From JAWLHU01 sp049325315 (GTDB taxonomy: Bacteria; Bacillota; Sulfobacillia; Symbiobacteriales; Symbiobacteriaceae), in contig JBMONB010000052.1 in the NCBI GenBank assembly GCA_049325315.1, forward strand, positions 1 to 64,000: a DNA stretch of 64,000 nt. Direction: 5' to 3'. The stretch's first letter is position 1. Every line of letters starts with the position of its first letter. Both the position numbers and the translations under genes were made by a program. Shown here piece after piece: positions 17,786 to 26,981 of this stretch. The notes below the pieces were generated by a model. It did not search any database. It saw only the letters and a list, made by a program, of their open reading frames with translations, and was not told the DNA's origin.

Positions 17786-17834
17786 GCGAAAAAACACACC
17801 GGGAGCCCGCTGCTTGGCTGGCTCCCGGTGTGTC
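17786..17834 (-). terminator. Terminator for the 52-aa gene
   Basis: ACACACCGGGAGCC and GGCTCCCGGTGTGT form a 14-bp stem; on the minus strand it is followed by TTTTTT, a typical intrinsic terminator. Confidence 0.85.
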
Positions 17835-17906
17835 TAGCTGTACAGCCTGGTTGGCTGGACTCAGGTCACACCACGCGCGGCCTGGGTAGGATTCCTGGCC
17901 CAGGCA

Positions 17907-18065
17907 TTACTTCTCCTCGTCCTTGAAAGTCACCTTTGCACCCGGGAGAGACATTTCTAAGAGAGCCTTCACATAACGGCGAGCGATCTGTTGGCACTCC
18001 TCTTCGGTCGGTGGCCTGTCGAGTTCCTTACCATCTGGAGTAATCACGGACACAGTTACCCTCAT
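17907..18065 (-). CDS. Small hypothetical protein (52 aa)
   Basis: ATG at 18065 with GGAGGTGATGAC directly upstream. The product MRVTVSVITPDGKELDRPP... ends in KVTFKDEEK, is soluble and charged, and has no known motif. An in-frame extension to 18179 lacks a ribosome binding site and is not used. Single gene with its own terminator. Confidence 0.65.
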   Translation of the reverse strand: MRVTVSVITPDGKELDRPPTEEECQQIARRYVKALLEMSLPGAKVTFKDEEK

Positions 18066-18179
18066 GTCATCACCTCCGCAGGTAGGTTGCCTCATTAGGG
18101 CTTCTCTGCCATGGGAAGACGTGCGAATCAGACGGTGATGTTTTTGGGGCCACCACGTGCACTCATGTTTGGGTCTCAA

Positions 18180-18642
18180 TCAAGGAGACTAACCACACGT
18201 CCGTCCTTAGAATTCACTACAGCGCAGGTGGGTGAGCGGCCGGGAATCAGAGAGAAACCTAGAGTGTGCCAGGTGTAATCATACGAAATCGGGCTGCCAC
18301 GCCTCCTCATGCGGCTGGAACGGGGATAATCGGCTGGGCTGTATGCTGTAGTTTGCGACCGCCCCCCAGGAGGTTCCTGTACTAGATCCGGACGCCCCCG
18401 CCGAAGAGTGCACCGGAAAGGCCTCCCGTTTACCGCTCACCCATCTTGACTCATGCCCCAGGGTCTCGAATCGCCTCCTCCTGGGTGGCCCGCCAAAAGA
18501 GTCTGAGACGCCAAAGAGCCCTGCCGTCGGCAAGGCTCTTGTGCTTCTTTGATTGCTGTAAGGACTCGGAGGGCTGAGATTCCGGCCGGACAGACTTGTG
18601 AGCACCTGGCACTCGAGTCCGCTTTCCTGCCCGCGGAGGCCC
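18180..18642. other. Gene-poor stretch
   Basis: No frame with a ribosome binding site is convincing. It contains a hairpin at about 18511-18541 (AGAGCC-TGCCG with its complement) followed by a T-rich run on the plus strand, possibly the terminator of the minus-strand gene that begins at 19128. Confidence 0.5.
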
Positions 18643-19128
18643 TCATTCGACAGCCGGCTTCCTGATAATCTCCAGCGACGGTGCCACCCTCACGGGGATT
18701 CGAGGCCAGGTTTTCGTGCCTACCCGCACGAACAGGTTTGCCTCTTTTGCCATTTTCTCAGCATCCGTGCCTGAGTCCACGTCCATCAAGAACGTGGCGT
18801 TGATGGCTGTGCGCTGGAATCGCTCCACACGACGAACGAAATCGGGCTGGATCTCGAAGAGTTGGCCACCGTTGGCCTGGGCTTCGGCATGTACCGGCAT
18901 CAGCCTAAATGGCAAGAGCGAGCGAATCTCGATGGAGTAGTGGACGAAATAGTACCGGCGACCAGCCTCATTGATCTCGGGCCGCTGCCGGAGAGCTGTC
19001 TCCAGGTAGGCCGGCGTCTGATCAGCTGGCCAGACCCATGCTCTCAGAACCGTCGCCTGGGCCGGAATTAGCACGAGGTAGCCCAATATCAGCGCTAGTG
19101 GAAGTGCAAGCCAAATGTAACTCTTCAT
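18643..19128 (-). CDS. Membrane-anchored hypothetical protein (161 aa)
   Basis: Start ATG at 19128 after AGGTGG. One N-terminal hydrophobic segment (IWLALPLALILGYLVLIP) followed by an extracytoplasmic domain with no recognised motif. It lies 19 bases downstream of the secreted amidase gene on the same strand, so the two probably form an operon acting at the cell surface. The longer open frame to 19569 is antisense overlap with the amidase gene and is ignored. Confidence 0.6.
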   Translation of the reverse strand: MKSYIWLALPLALILGYLVLIPAQATVLRAWVWPADQTPAYLETALRQRPEINEAGRRYYFVHYSIEIRSLLPFRLMPVHAEAQANGGQLFEIQPDFVRRVERFQRTAINATFLMDVDSGTDAEKMAKEANLFVRVGTKTWPRIPVRVAPSLEIIRKPAVE

Positions 19129-19147
19129 GTTCCACCTACCCCTTGCG

Positions 19148-20041
19148 TTAGTTGCCGCCCACGAAACTGATGAGCCAGTAATCGTAGTCGGCCCTTGCAA
19201 ACTGCCCAAGCGCTTTGTCGACCACGTCCTTGTCGTTCGGGCCGCTGTGGTAGGTGAGGTAGATCTCACCGTTCTCCTTCTTGGTGACGACCATGCTATG
19301 CCACTTGTGGCCGCCGGATGCATTCTGCAGTTGAAGGATGTCACCCGGCTGGGCGGCCTGCCGGAGTTGAGCGATCTGATCGAATGTGTACTCTGTTGAG
19401 GTAGCGTGCTGCTTGTGCTGAGTGTGGTAGAACCAGAAGTCCTGAACCACGCTCCAGCCAGTGGACCAGGCCCACTTGTTGGTGAAACACCACCAGGCGG
19501 ACGTCTTGACATACCACTCCTGGTTGTTGCTCTCCGATCCGCAGCCGCCAGTACCAGCCATTGGGACACCGCCAGCCTGAACGGCCTGGCTTACAAAATT
19601 GGTGCAGTCGTTACCCGCGAAATCCGGAAAGGACGGATTCCGCTTCCGACCTCCGTTTTGAGCCCAGGTGTATGCATAATCGACGGCGGCCTGCCGGTTA
19701 TACGTCCACCCGACTGGTTCGGCCTCCCGGGGAGACTTCGGCCGGCTGGCCTCGCTTCCTTCCGCAAGCGATGCGGCCTCCTTGTTGAGGTTACTGGCTG
19801 CATACGTCCTGATGAGCTCCCGCTTGGGGTGTTGTTCCAGCTCGGGATAGACGCCCCAGAGGATGTCCTTGAGGAAGATCACATACTGGTCGGTTCCGGG
19901 TTGAATGCCCTTTCCCGCAGCAAACTCCACAACGATCCTCTTGGCTTCGCTGGAAGCCTCAGAAGCAAGGCTCGTCCACGCAGTTACGGACAACAACAGA
20001 CAGAGGACCAGGATGTGGACAATTGTTCTTCGGGTGCCCAA
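19148..20041 (-). CDS. Secreted amidase-domain (Amidase_6, PF12671) protein
   Basis: 297 residues. Signal peptide (VHILVLCLLLSVTAWTSLA), a helical linker, then a papain-like amidase domain: WTYNRQAAVDYAYTWA, catalytic Cys in GNDCTNFVSQAVQAGG, and His in GGHKWHSMVV. Members of this family are predicted peptidoglycan or peptide amidases in Firmicutes; the substrate is unknown. TTG start after AGGAGGAGATAATT. Confidence 0.8.
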   Translation of the reverse strand: MGTRRTIVHILVLCLLLSVTAWTSLASEASSEAKRIVVEFAAGKGIQPGTDQYVIFLKDILWGVYPELEQHPKRELIRTYAASNLNKEAASLAEGSEASRPKSPREAEPVGWTYNRQAAVDYAYTWAQNGGRKRNPSFPDFAGNDCTNFVSQAVQAGGVPMAGTGGCGSESNNQEWYVKTSAWWCFTNKWAWSTGWSVVQDFWFYHTQHKQHATSTEYTFDQIAQLRQAAQPGDILQLQNASGGHKWHSMVVTKKENGEIYLTYHSGPNDKDVVDKALGQFARADYDYWLISFVGGN

Positions 20042-20157
20042 AATTATCTCCTCCTCCCACGTAATAATGGGACCAATTCTTACTTTTGCTATAAACTTCC
20101 TTTCTCAGCTCTTGAACTGGCAGGAGAATGATCGTCTGCACACGCGCCAAAACAGAA

Positions 20158-20183
20158 GAGGCCACCTAATTGGTGACCTCCCG
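20158..20183 (-). terminator. Terminator downstream of the 118-aa gene
   Basis: On the minus strand GAGGTCACC-AATTA-GGTGGCCTC is followed by TTCTGTTTT. Confidence 0.7.
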
Positions 20184-20186
20184 TGC

Positions 20187-20543
20187 TTATTTACCCGCCA
20201 CCTTCCGCCCGAACGACTCCCTCGTCCCACCCTTGACTACCAGGCCCCGGATGTTGTCAGCGAGCACAACAACGGCAACGATGGGGCCGCTCCAGTCGAT
20301 CAGAGCCTCAAGCTGAGGGACCACTGCCGGGTTAGTAGCTCGTACAAAACTGATAATCGGCTCCTCAGCGTACCCCACCAAGAATCGCCAGAGCAGCATC
20401 AAGCCCAAGTAAGTCAAAGGGTGCTTTATGTAGAGCTCCACCACAAACGGGATTGCCGTATTGCTTCTTAGATGGGGCCGGGCTATCCATGTCACCCAGA
20501 CGGCCAGCAGGAGAGTCCCCCCATATGTAAGCCACGTCAGCAC
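20187..20543 (-). CDS. Hypothetical membrane protein (118 aa)
   Basis: GTG start at 20543 after GAGGGGAGGATC. Three hydrophobic segments (LTYGGTLLLAVWVTWI, YLGLMLLWRFLVGY, IVAVVVLADNIRGLVV). No known domain. It has its own terminator. In E3 such small membrane proteins near replication-relaxation genes are common, but the role is unknown. Confidence 0.6.
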   Translation of the reverse strand: MLTWLTYGGTLLLAVWVTWIARPHLRSNTAIPFVVELYIKHPLTYLGLMLLWRFLVGYAEEPIISFVRATNPAVVPQLEALIDWSGPIVAVVVLADNIRGLVVKGGTRESFGRKVAGK

Positions 20544-20632
20544 GACTTGATCCTCCCCTCTGCCATTCGCCTTCAGAAGCGGTCAGTGCCACTCACCTTC
20601 TAATACGGACGGGGTGAAGAGAAGGTTCGAGG

Positions 20633-21283
20633 TTATGTGGGGGCCTTCAACCAGGACCCGGGATCTCGAAGGGCTGATTCTCTGGTGCATACCCGCCACG
20701 CCAGCCCGGGCGGATCTCCCTGATGCAATCGGGTGCGGACAGCCTCTAGCGCCGTCGGGGTGGTTACCACCAGCAGCCCGGTCCGCAGCCCCGGGCGCCA
20801 CCAGTTGCTCAACTCAAACTGTTCCTCCTCCATGAATCGCCGGTAGTCGCCGGCGTGGCTGAACTGCCCTGACAGGTGGTGCTCTACCGCCCAGGCCGTC
20901 TCCTTCCAGAGGACTGTCTGGTCTGGTATCAGGCCGGGTCCCCAGGGCATCTCCGGGATCACCCGGGCGCCGTACCGGGCCAGGTGGCGGATAACCGACA
21001 GGTGGAAGTCCATGGCCGCCAGGTGATGGAGCACCTTCTGCGAGTGGCTTGTCGACCGCTCTGACCGGGTGTAGACGTAGGCCCCATTGCGATAGAGGGG
21101 GTGGGGTACCCGGCGGAGCTGGCCATCCCTCACATACCGGAGCAGGTGTGCCCGGGCCAGGCGCCTGTCACCGCCCCACAGGAGGGCGGCCAGCTGATCA
21201 GTCGTCGCCGCCGGATACTGCCCCAGCAGGTCGAACAGCGCCTGCTGCCGCCTCCGCCCCTTCTCCGTGCACGTCGTCTCCAA
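20633..21283 (-). CDS. Replication-relaxation family protein
   Basis: About 216 residues with a winged-helix N-terminus (QALFDLLGQYPAATTDQLAALLWG ... LLRYVRDGQLRRVPHPLYR) and a C-terminal part (VIPEMPWGPGLIPDQTVLW, AVEHHLSGQF) typical of the replication-relaxation family of mobile elements. The TTG at 21283 is preceded by GGTGGTGG and lies inside the end of the upstream ATPase gene (86-base overlap), implying coupling. Likely acts at the element origin of replication or transfer. Confidence 0.75.
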   Translation of the reverse strand: METTCTEKGRRRQQALFDLLGQYPAATTDQLAALLWGGDRRLARAHLLRYVRDGQLRRVPHPLYRNGAYVYTRSERSTSHSQKVLHHLAAMDFHLSVIRHLARYGARVIPEMPWGPGLIPDQTVLWKETAWAVEHHLSGQFSHAGDYRRFMEEEQFELSNWWRPGLRTGLLVVTTPTALEAVRTRLHQGDPPGLAWRVCTRESALRDPGSWLKAPT

Positions 21284-22661
21284 CCCTGGCCACCACCTTC
21301 CGGTTCTGGATCTCCCGCAGGATGGCCGCGCGCCTGGGTCCTGACTCGGCCCGCTGGATGATGGCGGCCGCCACCTCCGGCCGGGGCGCCGGCAGATCGT
21401 CCGTGATCCCATCCTGGATGACCGGGCGCCCGTGGATCCGCCGCAGGGCCCGAAAGTGTCGCTTGGGCAGGTGGGTGAACTCCTGCGGCTCCCAGCGCCC
21501 CTGGGTCGCCTCCACCGCTGCACGGGTGTCCTCGGGCGCCTGTTGGAAGTAGTAGCGAGTGCCGCAGAGGTGCACGGCGCCGGCGACCTCCTTCCCAATC
21601 CCCTGGTTGGACCGGCTCTGATGGATCAGCATCCAGGCCAGGCCGAACTCCCGGCCGGTGGCGATCCCTTTGGCGAAGCTGGGGTTGCTGTACTCCTGGA
21701 ATTCGTCCGCAAAACACGCGAAGGGACGGCTCCCGGGCGTGCGCCGGCTGGTTAGCATCTGCACCCGGGAGGCGACGACCTGGCAGAGGAAGCTGGCCAC
21801 CGCCGGGCCCAGAACCGCCTCCGGAGTGTCGCAGACCAACCAGCGCTCCCGCACCATCACCTCCCACAGGTCGATGCCGTCCCGCTGGCTGAGGGCCACC
21901 AGGAGGTTCTCGCTGGTCACTGCCCTGCGCAACTGCGCTCGCACCGCCTGGAGGGTCTGCCGGCGAACTTCGTCGCTGCTGAAGGCGTCCCGGACCGGCT
22001 TGGGCGCCCCGGACAGGACCTTCGCCCGGAAGGCCTCCTCCTGGAAGAAGCGGTAGAGCTCCCAGAGGGTGACCTCCACACCCGCCCTGTCTGCCCAGAT
22101 CAGCAGGCCCAGGCAGCCCATCCTGATGAGCTCCCGCATGTTGCCGGACATGGCGCTGTGGAGCCGGTCGAACAGCTCGGCCGCCTGGTCGGCGATCAAC
22201 TCCCGCTCGGTGGCGGTCGCGGTGTAGCACCGGAGCAGGTTGAGGCCCCGGGGACGGTCGCTGTACGGCGCAAACAGGTCGCACTGCTCCCGGGCCTCCT
22301 CCGGCAGGTACTGGAGAAGCGAGAGGCTTGACTTGATCGAGAGCCAGACCCAGCCCCAGCCATTCCGGCAGAACCGCCTGGCCAGCAGGTAGGCCAGGGC
22401 GGTCTTGCCTGAGCCCGGCAGACCGGTGATGTACAGACCGCAACTCCAATCCTCATAATTGGGCGTGATCGGGTGGCGCCTCTGCAGTCCCCACCACAGC
22501 AGCCCGCCAGCGGCGGCCAGTTTGCCCGCTGCGACCAGCTGGGCCGTCGGGAACGAGAATGGATCCAGCACCGCCCAGGCATACAGGAGCACCGTTGTGC
22601 AGGCGCCGGCACGGAACAACTCCAGGCCGACGCTGCCGCCCTTGGTTGTTGACCTGGTCAT
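21198..22661 (-). CDS. TraD/TcpA-like conjugation ATPase
   Basis: 487 residues with two N-terminal hydrophobic segments, then a P-loop domain: Walker A GLPGSGKTALAYLLA (about residues 80-95), Walker B PFACFADEFQEYSNPSF, and the C-terminal HQSRSNQGIG region of coupling-type ATPases. It resembles DNA-pumping ATPases of conjugative elements and is separate from the VirD4 gene in the T4SS cluster, so E3 has two such proteins. ATG at 22661 after GGAGGTGACGG. Operon with the replication-relaxation gene. Confidence 0.75.
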   Translation of the reverse strand: MTRSTTKGGSVGLELFRAGACTTVLLYAWAVLDPFSFPTAQLVAAGKLAAAGGLLWWGLQRRHPITPNYEDWSCGLYITGLPGSGKTALAYLLARRFCRNGWGWVWLSIKSSLSLLQYLPEEAREQCDLFAPYSDRPRGLNLLRCYTATATERELIADQAAELFDRLHSAMSGNMRELIRMGCLGLLIWADRAGVEVTLWELYRFFQEEAFRAKVLSGAPKPVRDAFSSDEVRRQTLQAVRAQLRRAVTSENLLVALSQRDGIDLWEVMVRERWLVCDTPEAVLGPAVASFLCQVVASRVQMLTSRRTPGSRPFACFADEFQEYSNPSFAKGIATGREFGLAWMLIHQSRSNQGIGKEVAGAVHLCGTRYYFQQAPEDTRAAVEATQGRWEPQEFTHLPKRHFRALRRIHGRPVIQDGITDDLPAPRPEVAAAIIQRAESGPRRAAILREIQNRKVVARVGDDVHGEGAEAAAGAVRPAGAVSGGDD

Positions 22662-22926
22662 GTCGTTCCGTCACCTCCTGGCCCAGGTTCCCTGGCGGGC
22701 ACGGAACGGAGCGAGCAGGGTGAGCGAAGCGACCGATGCTTATCGGACAAGCGAACCGCGACCCTTCTGCAACCTGAATTCCCTGTCTCGGCGCCCCGCG
22801 GTGGCGGCCAGGGTAGAGGGTAGGGTTGCGGTATACGTCTATGCGGGGTTATGCTCCCATGTTTACCCTTCTTCGGTTTAGGGAACACTTGGTAGAGCAG
22901 AGTCTACATAAGGAGGATGCCCACTC

Positions 22927-23139
22927 ATGAGGTTGATAAGTATCAGGGAGGCAGCCCGTCTGCTCCAGGTTCACCCTCACACCCTGAAAAACAACGAGAC
23001 CGCAGACGGCAATTGGTGCACCGTCTACGGTCTGAAGCTTCGCGTGTATCGAATCAGCAACCTCCCCAATGCACAACGACGCTACGACGCTGACGAGATC
23101 GAGCGTGCCGTGAATCGTATTTCCATGGGCCCCAACTAA
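22927..23139 (+). CDS. Small helix-turn-helix (excisionase/MerR-like) protein
   Basis: 70 residues: MRLISIREAARLLQVHPHTLKN is a MerR/excisionase-type winged helix, ending with a helical tail (YDADEIERAVNRI). ATG after AAGGAGGATGCCC. Divergent from the ATPase operon, so it may regulate that intergenic region or act as a recombination directionality factor. Confidence 0.7.
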   Translation: MRLISIREAARLLQVHPHTLKNNETADGNWCTVYGLKLRVYRISNLPNAQRRYDADEIERAVNRISMGPN

Positions 23140-23223
23140 TGGCTCTGGGTAAGAAGGTCATATCGCTATACACATCTAATTATTTGCCAACTTCGTTTCA
23201 GAGGGTGCACAATCGGAGAGGAA

Positions 23224-24042
23224 GTGCTGATGATGTGGCCTTTCAAACCTCGAACAGAGCAGTGGGTACCCCTTGGCTCCGAAGACGACCATAACCACCC
23301 CTTGTTTGGGCGAATCGTCGGTCGATTCCCTGCCGCTGTGTACCCTCCAGGCACTCTGAGTGACTCGGCGTATGTCAAAGCGGAACTGCGTACCTACGAG
23401 CGAGGCTGGACGATCTATACCTGGCGAGGTAATGCACCCGAACTTTGGGCACGTTATGCTGACATCACCCTTGTGGGACGGATCGCATGGAAAACCAACA
23501 CTTGTCTCTTGGAAGTGATCGAACTAGGAAACGAGCCCTGGATGGTTTGCTTTGCCCTAGAAGGGTGCGACGCCCCAACGGTGCTGGCTGCGTCTATTGG
23601 GGCTGGTGACCCAGAATGGATGGAGACCGAGCGTGTACTGGCCAGCAACCCTTTTAGCTTAAGGGAGACCGATGACCACCCCCGACTGGGGAGACTGATA
23701 GCCTGGCACGAGGCCACTTTGTGCCCTACTCTTGCTTCCCTTGTCACACCGAGTTACCGCATTCCGTGTAAGATCCGTCTCTTTGAGAAAGGGTTATGGT
23801 TAGACTACGGTAAGGAAACTTCGGCCCCGATTCTGTATACCGATGTTCGGTTCACCCGCTACCACCTCAAACCATCGATTGTCACCATTCACGTCCGAAA
23901 TGCACCTAATGTAGAGGCTCGTGGCACTCACATTACGCTGGAGGCGGTCTGGGTGGATGCAGCCACAGTCCTGGCGGCGGCCTCCGGGACATCAACCCCC
24001 ACGGAATGCGACACCGCACAGCATCTGGCACCAGATTGGTAA
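23224..24042 (+). CDS. Hypothetical protein (272 aa)
   Basis: GTG start after AGAGGAAGT, or ATG three codons on. Soluble, no signal peptide; the sequence (MWPFKPRTEQWVPLG, HPLFGRIVGRF, HPRLGRLIAWH) shows two related GRI/GRL-containing halves, suggesting an internal duplication. No known domain. Base composition is lower in G+C than the operons around it. Confidence 0.6.
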   Translation: MLMMWPFKPRTEQWVPLGSEDDHNHPLFGRIVGRFPAAVYPPGTLSDSAYVKAELRTYERGWTIYTWRGNAPELWARYADITLVGRIAWKTNTCLLEVIELGNEPWMVCFALEGCDAPTVLAASIGAGDPEWMETERVLASNPFSLRETDDHPRLGRLIAWHEATLCPTLASLVTPSYRIPCKIRLFEKGLWLDYGKETSAPILYTDVRFTRYHLKPSIVTIHVRNAPNVEARGTHITLEAVWVDAATVLAAASGTSTPTECDTAQHLAPDW

Positions 24043-24063
24043 AACCTCGGTTAGCGGTGGAAT

Positions 24064-24603
24064 GTGATTATGGACAAGAGACGAAAACGGTTGCCGAAAC
24101 CCGAACCCGAAAAGATTGGTCGATTGACAGTGCTGCTGGCTGTTCAGCGGTGGCGTCCGGAGGACGGCACCAAGGCAGACCGCGTGATCGCTGCCGCGCG
24201 AGAGTTGGCGGCCATGCCGGAAGATGATCGGCAGGCCGTTCTGCAGAAGGCCGGAATCCATCACCCCGTGGCCCTTCCCGAGTTCATAGCAGCAACTGAT
24301 GAACTGGAGGCATACTTCCGGTCGCAGGAACGCCCTGCCCTCCCGGAAGCGCCCAAGCGCCTGTGGTGGGGCGTTCTTTGCTCGGACGGCACAGTAGAGG
24401 TGTTCCCGTACGACGAGAAGGCGGGTCTGAAACAGGTCGACGGATCCCGAGATCGGCCGGATGTGGTGGAGTGGTACGGCCCCTTTCAGGCGGGGTTGAG
24501 CCAGGCCGATGCGATGCTCTGGATTGCCTTGACCATCTTTGAGGCTTCGGTGGAGAAGGCGCAGCAGGCCAGAACCTGTAACCCCAGTTGTGGAGCGGGT
24601 TAA
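24064..24603 (+). CDS. Hypothetical protein (179 aa)
   Basis: Start GTG 24064 or ATG 24070. Charged N-terminus (DKRRKRLPKPEPEK), helical central region, C-terminal WWGVLCSDGTVEVFPYDEKAG. No recognised domain. It follows the 272-aa gene closely and precedes the SEC-C gene on the same strand, so it is probably part of the same transcript. Confidence 0.55.
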   Translation: MIMDKRRKRLPKPEPEKIGRLTVLLAVQRWRPEDGTKADRVIAAARELAAMPEDDRQAVLQKAGIHHPVALPEFIAATDELEAYFRSQERPALPEAPKRLWWGVLCSDGTVEVFPYDEKAGLKQVDGSRDRPDVVEWYGPFQAGLSQADAMLWIALTIFEASVEKAQQARTCNPSCGAG

Positions 24604-24777
24604 AGGGCAACAGTCGGGCACCAGATCGGGCAACCAATCGGGAGTCCGCTTGGGCGGCGCACAGGGCGCAGAACACGTCCAGGGAATGGGCGCTCGGGTG
24701 GGCACCGAATCGGGGGATGAGTCGGACGAAGATGTGGGCGCCAAGCGGGTAGATTCGAGCGAGAGGAGGAAGCGCAG

Positions 24778-25545
24778 GTGAGCCGCAAGACCGGTCGGAA
24801 TGTCCCCTGTTGGTGTGGTAGCGGCATGAAGTTCAAGCACTGCCACTGGCCCGCAGAAGATCCCGTAAAGAGCGCTGCTGCTGTGGAAGCGCGCGGGGTG
24901 TTTGGCGCTGGCCCATTGGCTCAGACGATCGGGATGGGAGGACCAGCAAGAGACTCTGCTGCGCTTCTGACCCAGATCAATCAGCAGAAGCGGGCCGGGA
25001 CTCGACCGTTTCCATCTGCCACGCTGATCTCGTTTGGTGACACTCCGCCCGCCAGCGAGCGCGGCTTCCTGGTCGACCTCTGCGCTCGTCTGGTCGACGA
25101 GAACTGGTGTGGGCGCTCAGAGATGTGCATCTACTTCGCCGTTCTGCTCCGTCATGGTCTAAACCTGCTCGGCCACCAGGCCGTGGTCGAGGTTGGAAAG
25201 GCCCGTTACACCGGCCTTCTGGGGAGACAGTTCGAGTGGGACCACGCGTGGGTACGAACCCAGTATGGTGACATCGTGGACGGAAACATCGACTCCATAA
25301 GGGAGAACCCGATGGTTCCGGCCGGGATTGAGCCCAAGCCGTATTGGGGCCCTGAAAATTCCTTGCCCTCGGACCGGGTCCTCAACAAGAGCGAAGAGCT
25401 CACGCCAGAGCGCGATGAAAGAGATCTGGACCGAGATCCGCTCCGGATATGGAAGGCGGCTGTCGAGAAGGCTGTCTTGCACTATGTAAAGTCACAGTCG
25501 GTGGACAGAGAAGGCCTCCCAACCCAAAGAGGTGAATCGCTTTGA
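24778..25545 (+). CDS. SEC-C motif protein
   Basis: 255 residues. The N-terminus has a complete SEC-C zinc motif (VPCWCGSGMKFKHCH). The remainder (LVDLCARLVDENWCGRSEMC, FEWDHAWVRTQYGDIVDGNID) resembles uncharacterised proteins with a transglutaminase-like His-Asp arrangement, which is only suggestive. GTG start after GAGAGGAGG. Its stop overlaps the start of the decayed nuclease gene. Confidence 0.7.
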   Translation: MSRKTGRNVPCWCGSGMKFKHCHWPAEDPVKSAAAVEARGVFGAGPLAQTIGMGGPARDSAALLTQINQQKRAGTRPFPSATLISFGDTPPASERGFLVDLCARLVDENWCGRSEMCIYFAVLLRHGLNLLGHQAVVEVGKARYTGLLGRQFEWDHAWVRTQYGDIVDGNIDSIRENPMVPAGIEPKPYWGPENSLPSDRVLNKSEELTPERDERDLDRDPLRIWKAAVEKAVLHYVKSQSVDREGLPTQRGESL

Positions 25546-26577
25546 GACTTCGGAGGCACATAGCCACCATAGTGACTCTCCTGTGGCTTCTTACGGCAAC
25601 GTTGGTCAGCGCCCAGGAGCGCCCCATCTAGGTGTACATCAACGGACAGGCGCAGGCCTTCGACGTCCTACCGACCGTGGTGGCCGGCCGGACGCTGGTC
25701 CCCCTGCGGGCGAACTTCGAGGACCTGGGCGCCGAGGTTACCTGGGATCCCGACACCCAGATTGCCATGGCCACTTGGCCCGGTGGAGACCTGCAGCTGC
25801 CGGTTGGCTCGACTGAGGTGACCGTGCGCGGAGAAAAGCGTCAGCTCGACGTGCCTGGCCAGATCATCGGTACCGGACCCTGGTGCCGCTGCGGTTCGTA
25901 ACCGAGACTCTGGGCGCCCAGGTGGGCTGGTATGGCCAGAGCCGCGGCTGATCACCATCAACAAGCCACCGGCGCCGCTGATCGCCGTCACAGTCACCCG
26001 GGTGACCGACGGCGACACGATCGAGGTGCAGCTGGCGGACGGTCGGATCGAGAAAACGAGGCTTATAGGGGTGGACACGCCCGAGACAGTTCACCCGACC
26101 AAGGGCACCCAGCCATACGGGCCGGAGGCCTCCGCCTTCACGAAGGAGCGACTGACGGGCCAGCCGGGTCTCCTCGAGGGCGACGTGGAGGAGCGAGACC
26201 GCTACGGCCGCCTGCTGGCCTATGCGTACCTGTTAAACGGGACCATGTTCAACGCCGTCCTGGCCGATGAGGGCTATGCCCAGATGGCCACGTACCCGCC
26301 CAACGTTCGCTACGTCGAGGTCTTCAAGGCACTCCAGACCGATGCCCGGGAGGGGAGCCGTGGCCTCTGGGGGCTGGATGACCAGCCGGCAGATCCGGCC
26401 GATGATGCCGGCGACCAGACGCTCCGGTATGACCCCAACGGGTCCGACCGGGACTGTGGAGACTTCGCCACCCGGGCGGAAGCGCAGGCGTTCTTCGAGG
26501 CTGCCGGCGTCCTAGCCAAAGACCCCCACAAGCTGGATTCAGACGGCGATGGTCTTGCCTGTGAGAACCTGCCGTGA
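25542..26577 (+). pseudogene. Decayed secreted protein: stalk domain plus thermonuclease plus Excalibur domain
   Basis: Starts with TTG 25542 after GAGGTGA and a signal peptide (VTLLWLLTATLVSAQ). A copper-amine-oxidase-like stalk domain follows (LPTVVAGRTLVPLRANFEDLG), then a staphylococcal-nuclease domain (VTDGDTIEVQL, LIGVDTPETVHP, RDRYGRLLAYAY) and a C-terminal Excalibur calcium motif (DRDCGDF ... DSDGDGLACE). Lesions: an in-frame TAG at 25629-25631, a frameshift near 25870 before RTLVPLRFV, and another near 25940. The nuclease frame (from about 25948) is open, but without a signal peptide or ribosome binding site. Confidence 0.85.
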
Positions 26578-26592
26578 TGTTGTGACGATGAT

Positions 26593-26638
26593 GAGAGAAC
26601 CGGCCCGCTATCCGAGTAGATAGCAGGCCGGTTCTTCC
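26593..26638. terminator. Bidirectional terminator
   Basis: GAACCGGCC-GCTATC pairs with GATAGC-GGCCGGTTC, followed by TTCTTCC. It separates the nuclease remnant from the convergent 67-aa gene. Confidence 0.8.
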
Positions 26639-26639
26639 A

Positions 26640-26843
26640 TTAGGCTACCCGTTTCCTGATGTGATGTTCACACAGAGCCTTGGACACCTCGAACGAGTGC
26701 GCATCCTTGTAGAGGTCCTCATGCCGCCACTCCAGGTCGCAGACAGCGTAGTGCCACCGTCCATCTTGCTCGATGATCGTGGCCAGGATCGGCCCGATGA
26801 TGGTGATGCACATGCCGGCCCGGAACACCCAGGTGATCTCCAT
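26640..26843 (-). CDS. Small hypothetical protein (67 aa)
   Basis: ATG at 26843 after AAGGGAGGG. MEITWVFRAGMCITIIGPILATII... has one moderately hydrophobic segment, then a charged part with Cys and two His (CDLEWRHEDLY, CEHHIRKR). No known family. Confidence 0.6.
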   Translation of the reverse strand: MEITWVFRAGMCITIIGPILATIIEQDGRWHYAVCDLEWRHEDLYKDAHSFEVSKALCEHHIRKRVA

Positions 26844-26981
26844 AGTAGTCCCTCCCTTCCGTTGCGCGTAGGGCAGCGCCCTCGAAACGTTATAGGCGAG
26901 GATCGGACAAAAGTAACGAGTTTACCGAAAAAATCGCAGAGAAAATTGAACAAGAGGAGTGCAAAACGGAAAGCCCAACCG

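Noticed and set aside
18643..19569. 308-residue reading of the 161-aa membrane protein
   Set aside because: The first 147 residues overlap the amidase gene in another frame; the ATG at 19128 has the ribosome binding site and begins with a membrane segment.
24539..24781. 80-codon frame between the 179-aa and SEC-C genes
   Set aside because: Overlaps the 179-aa gene out of frame, lacks a ribosome binding site and has a Gly/Arg/Ser-biased product.
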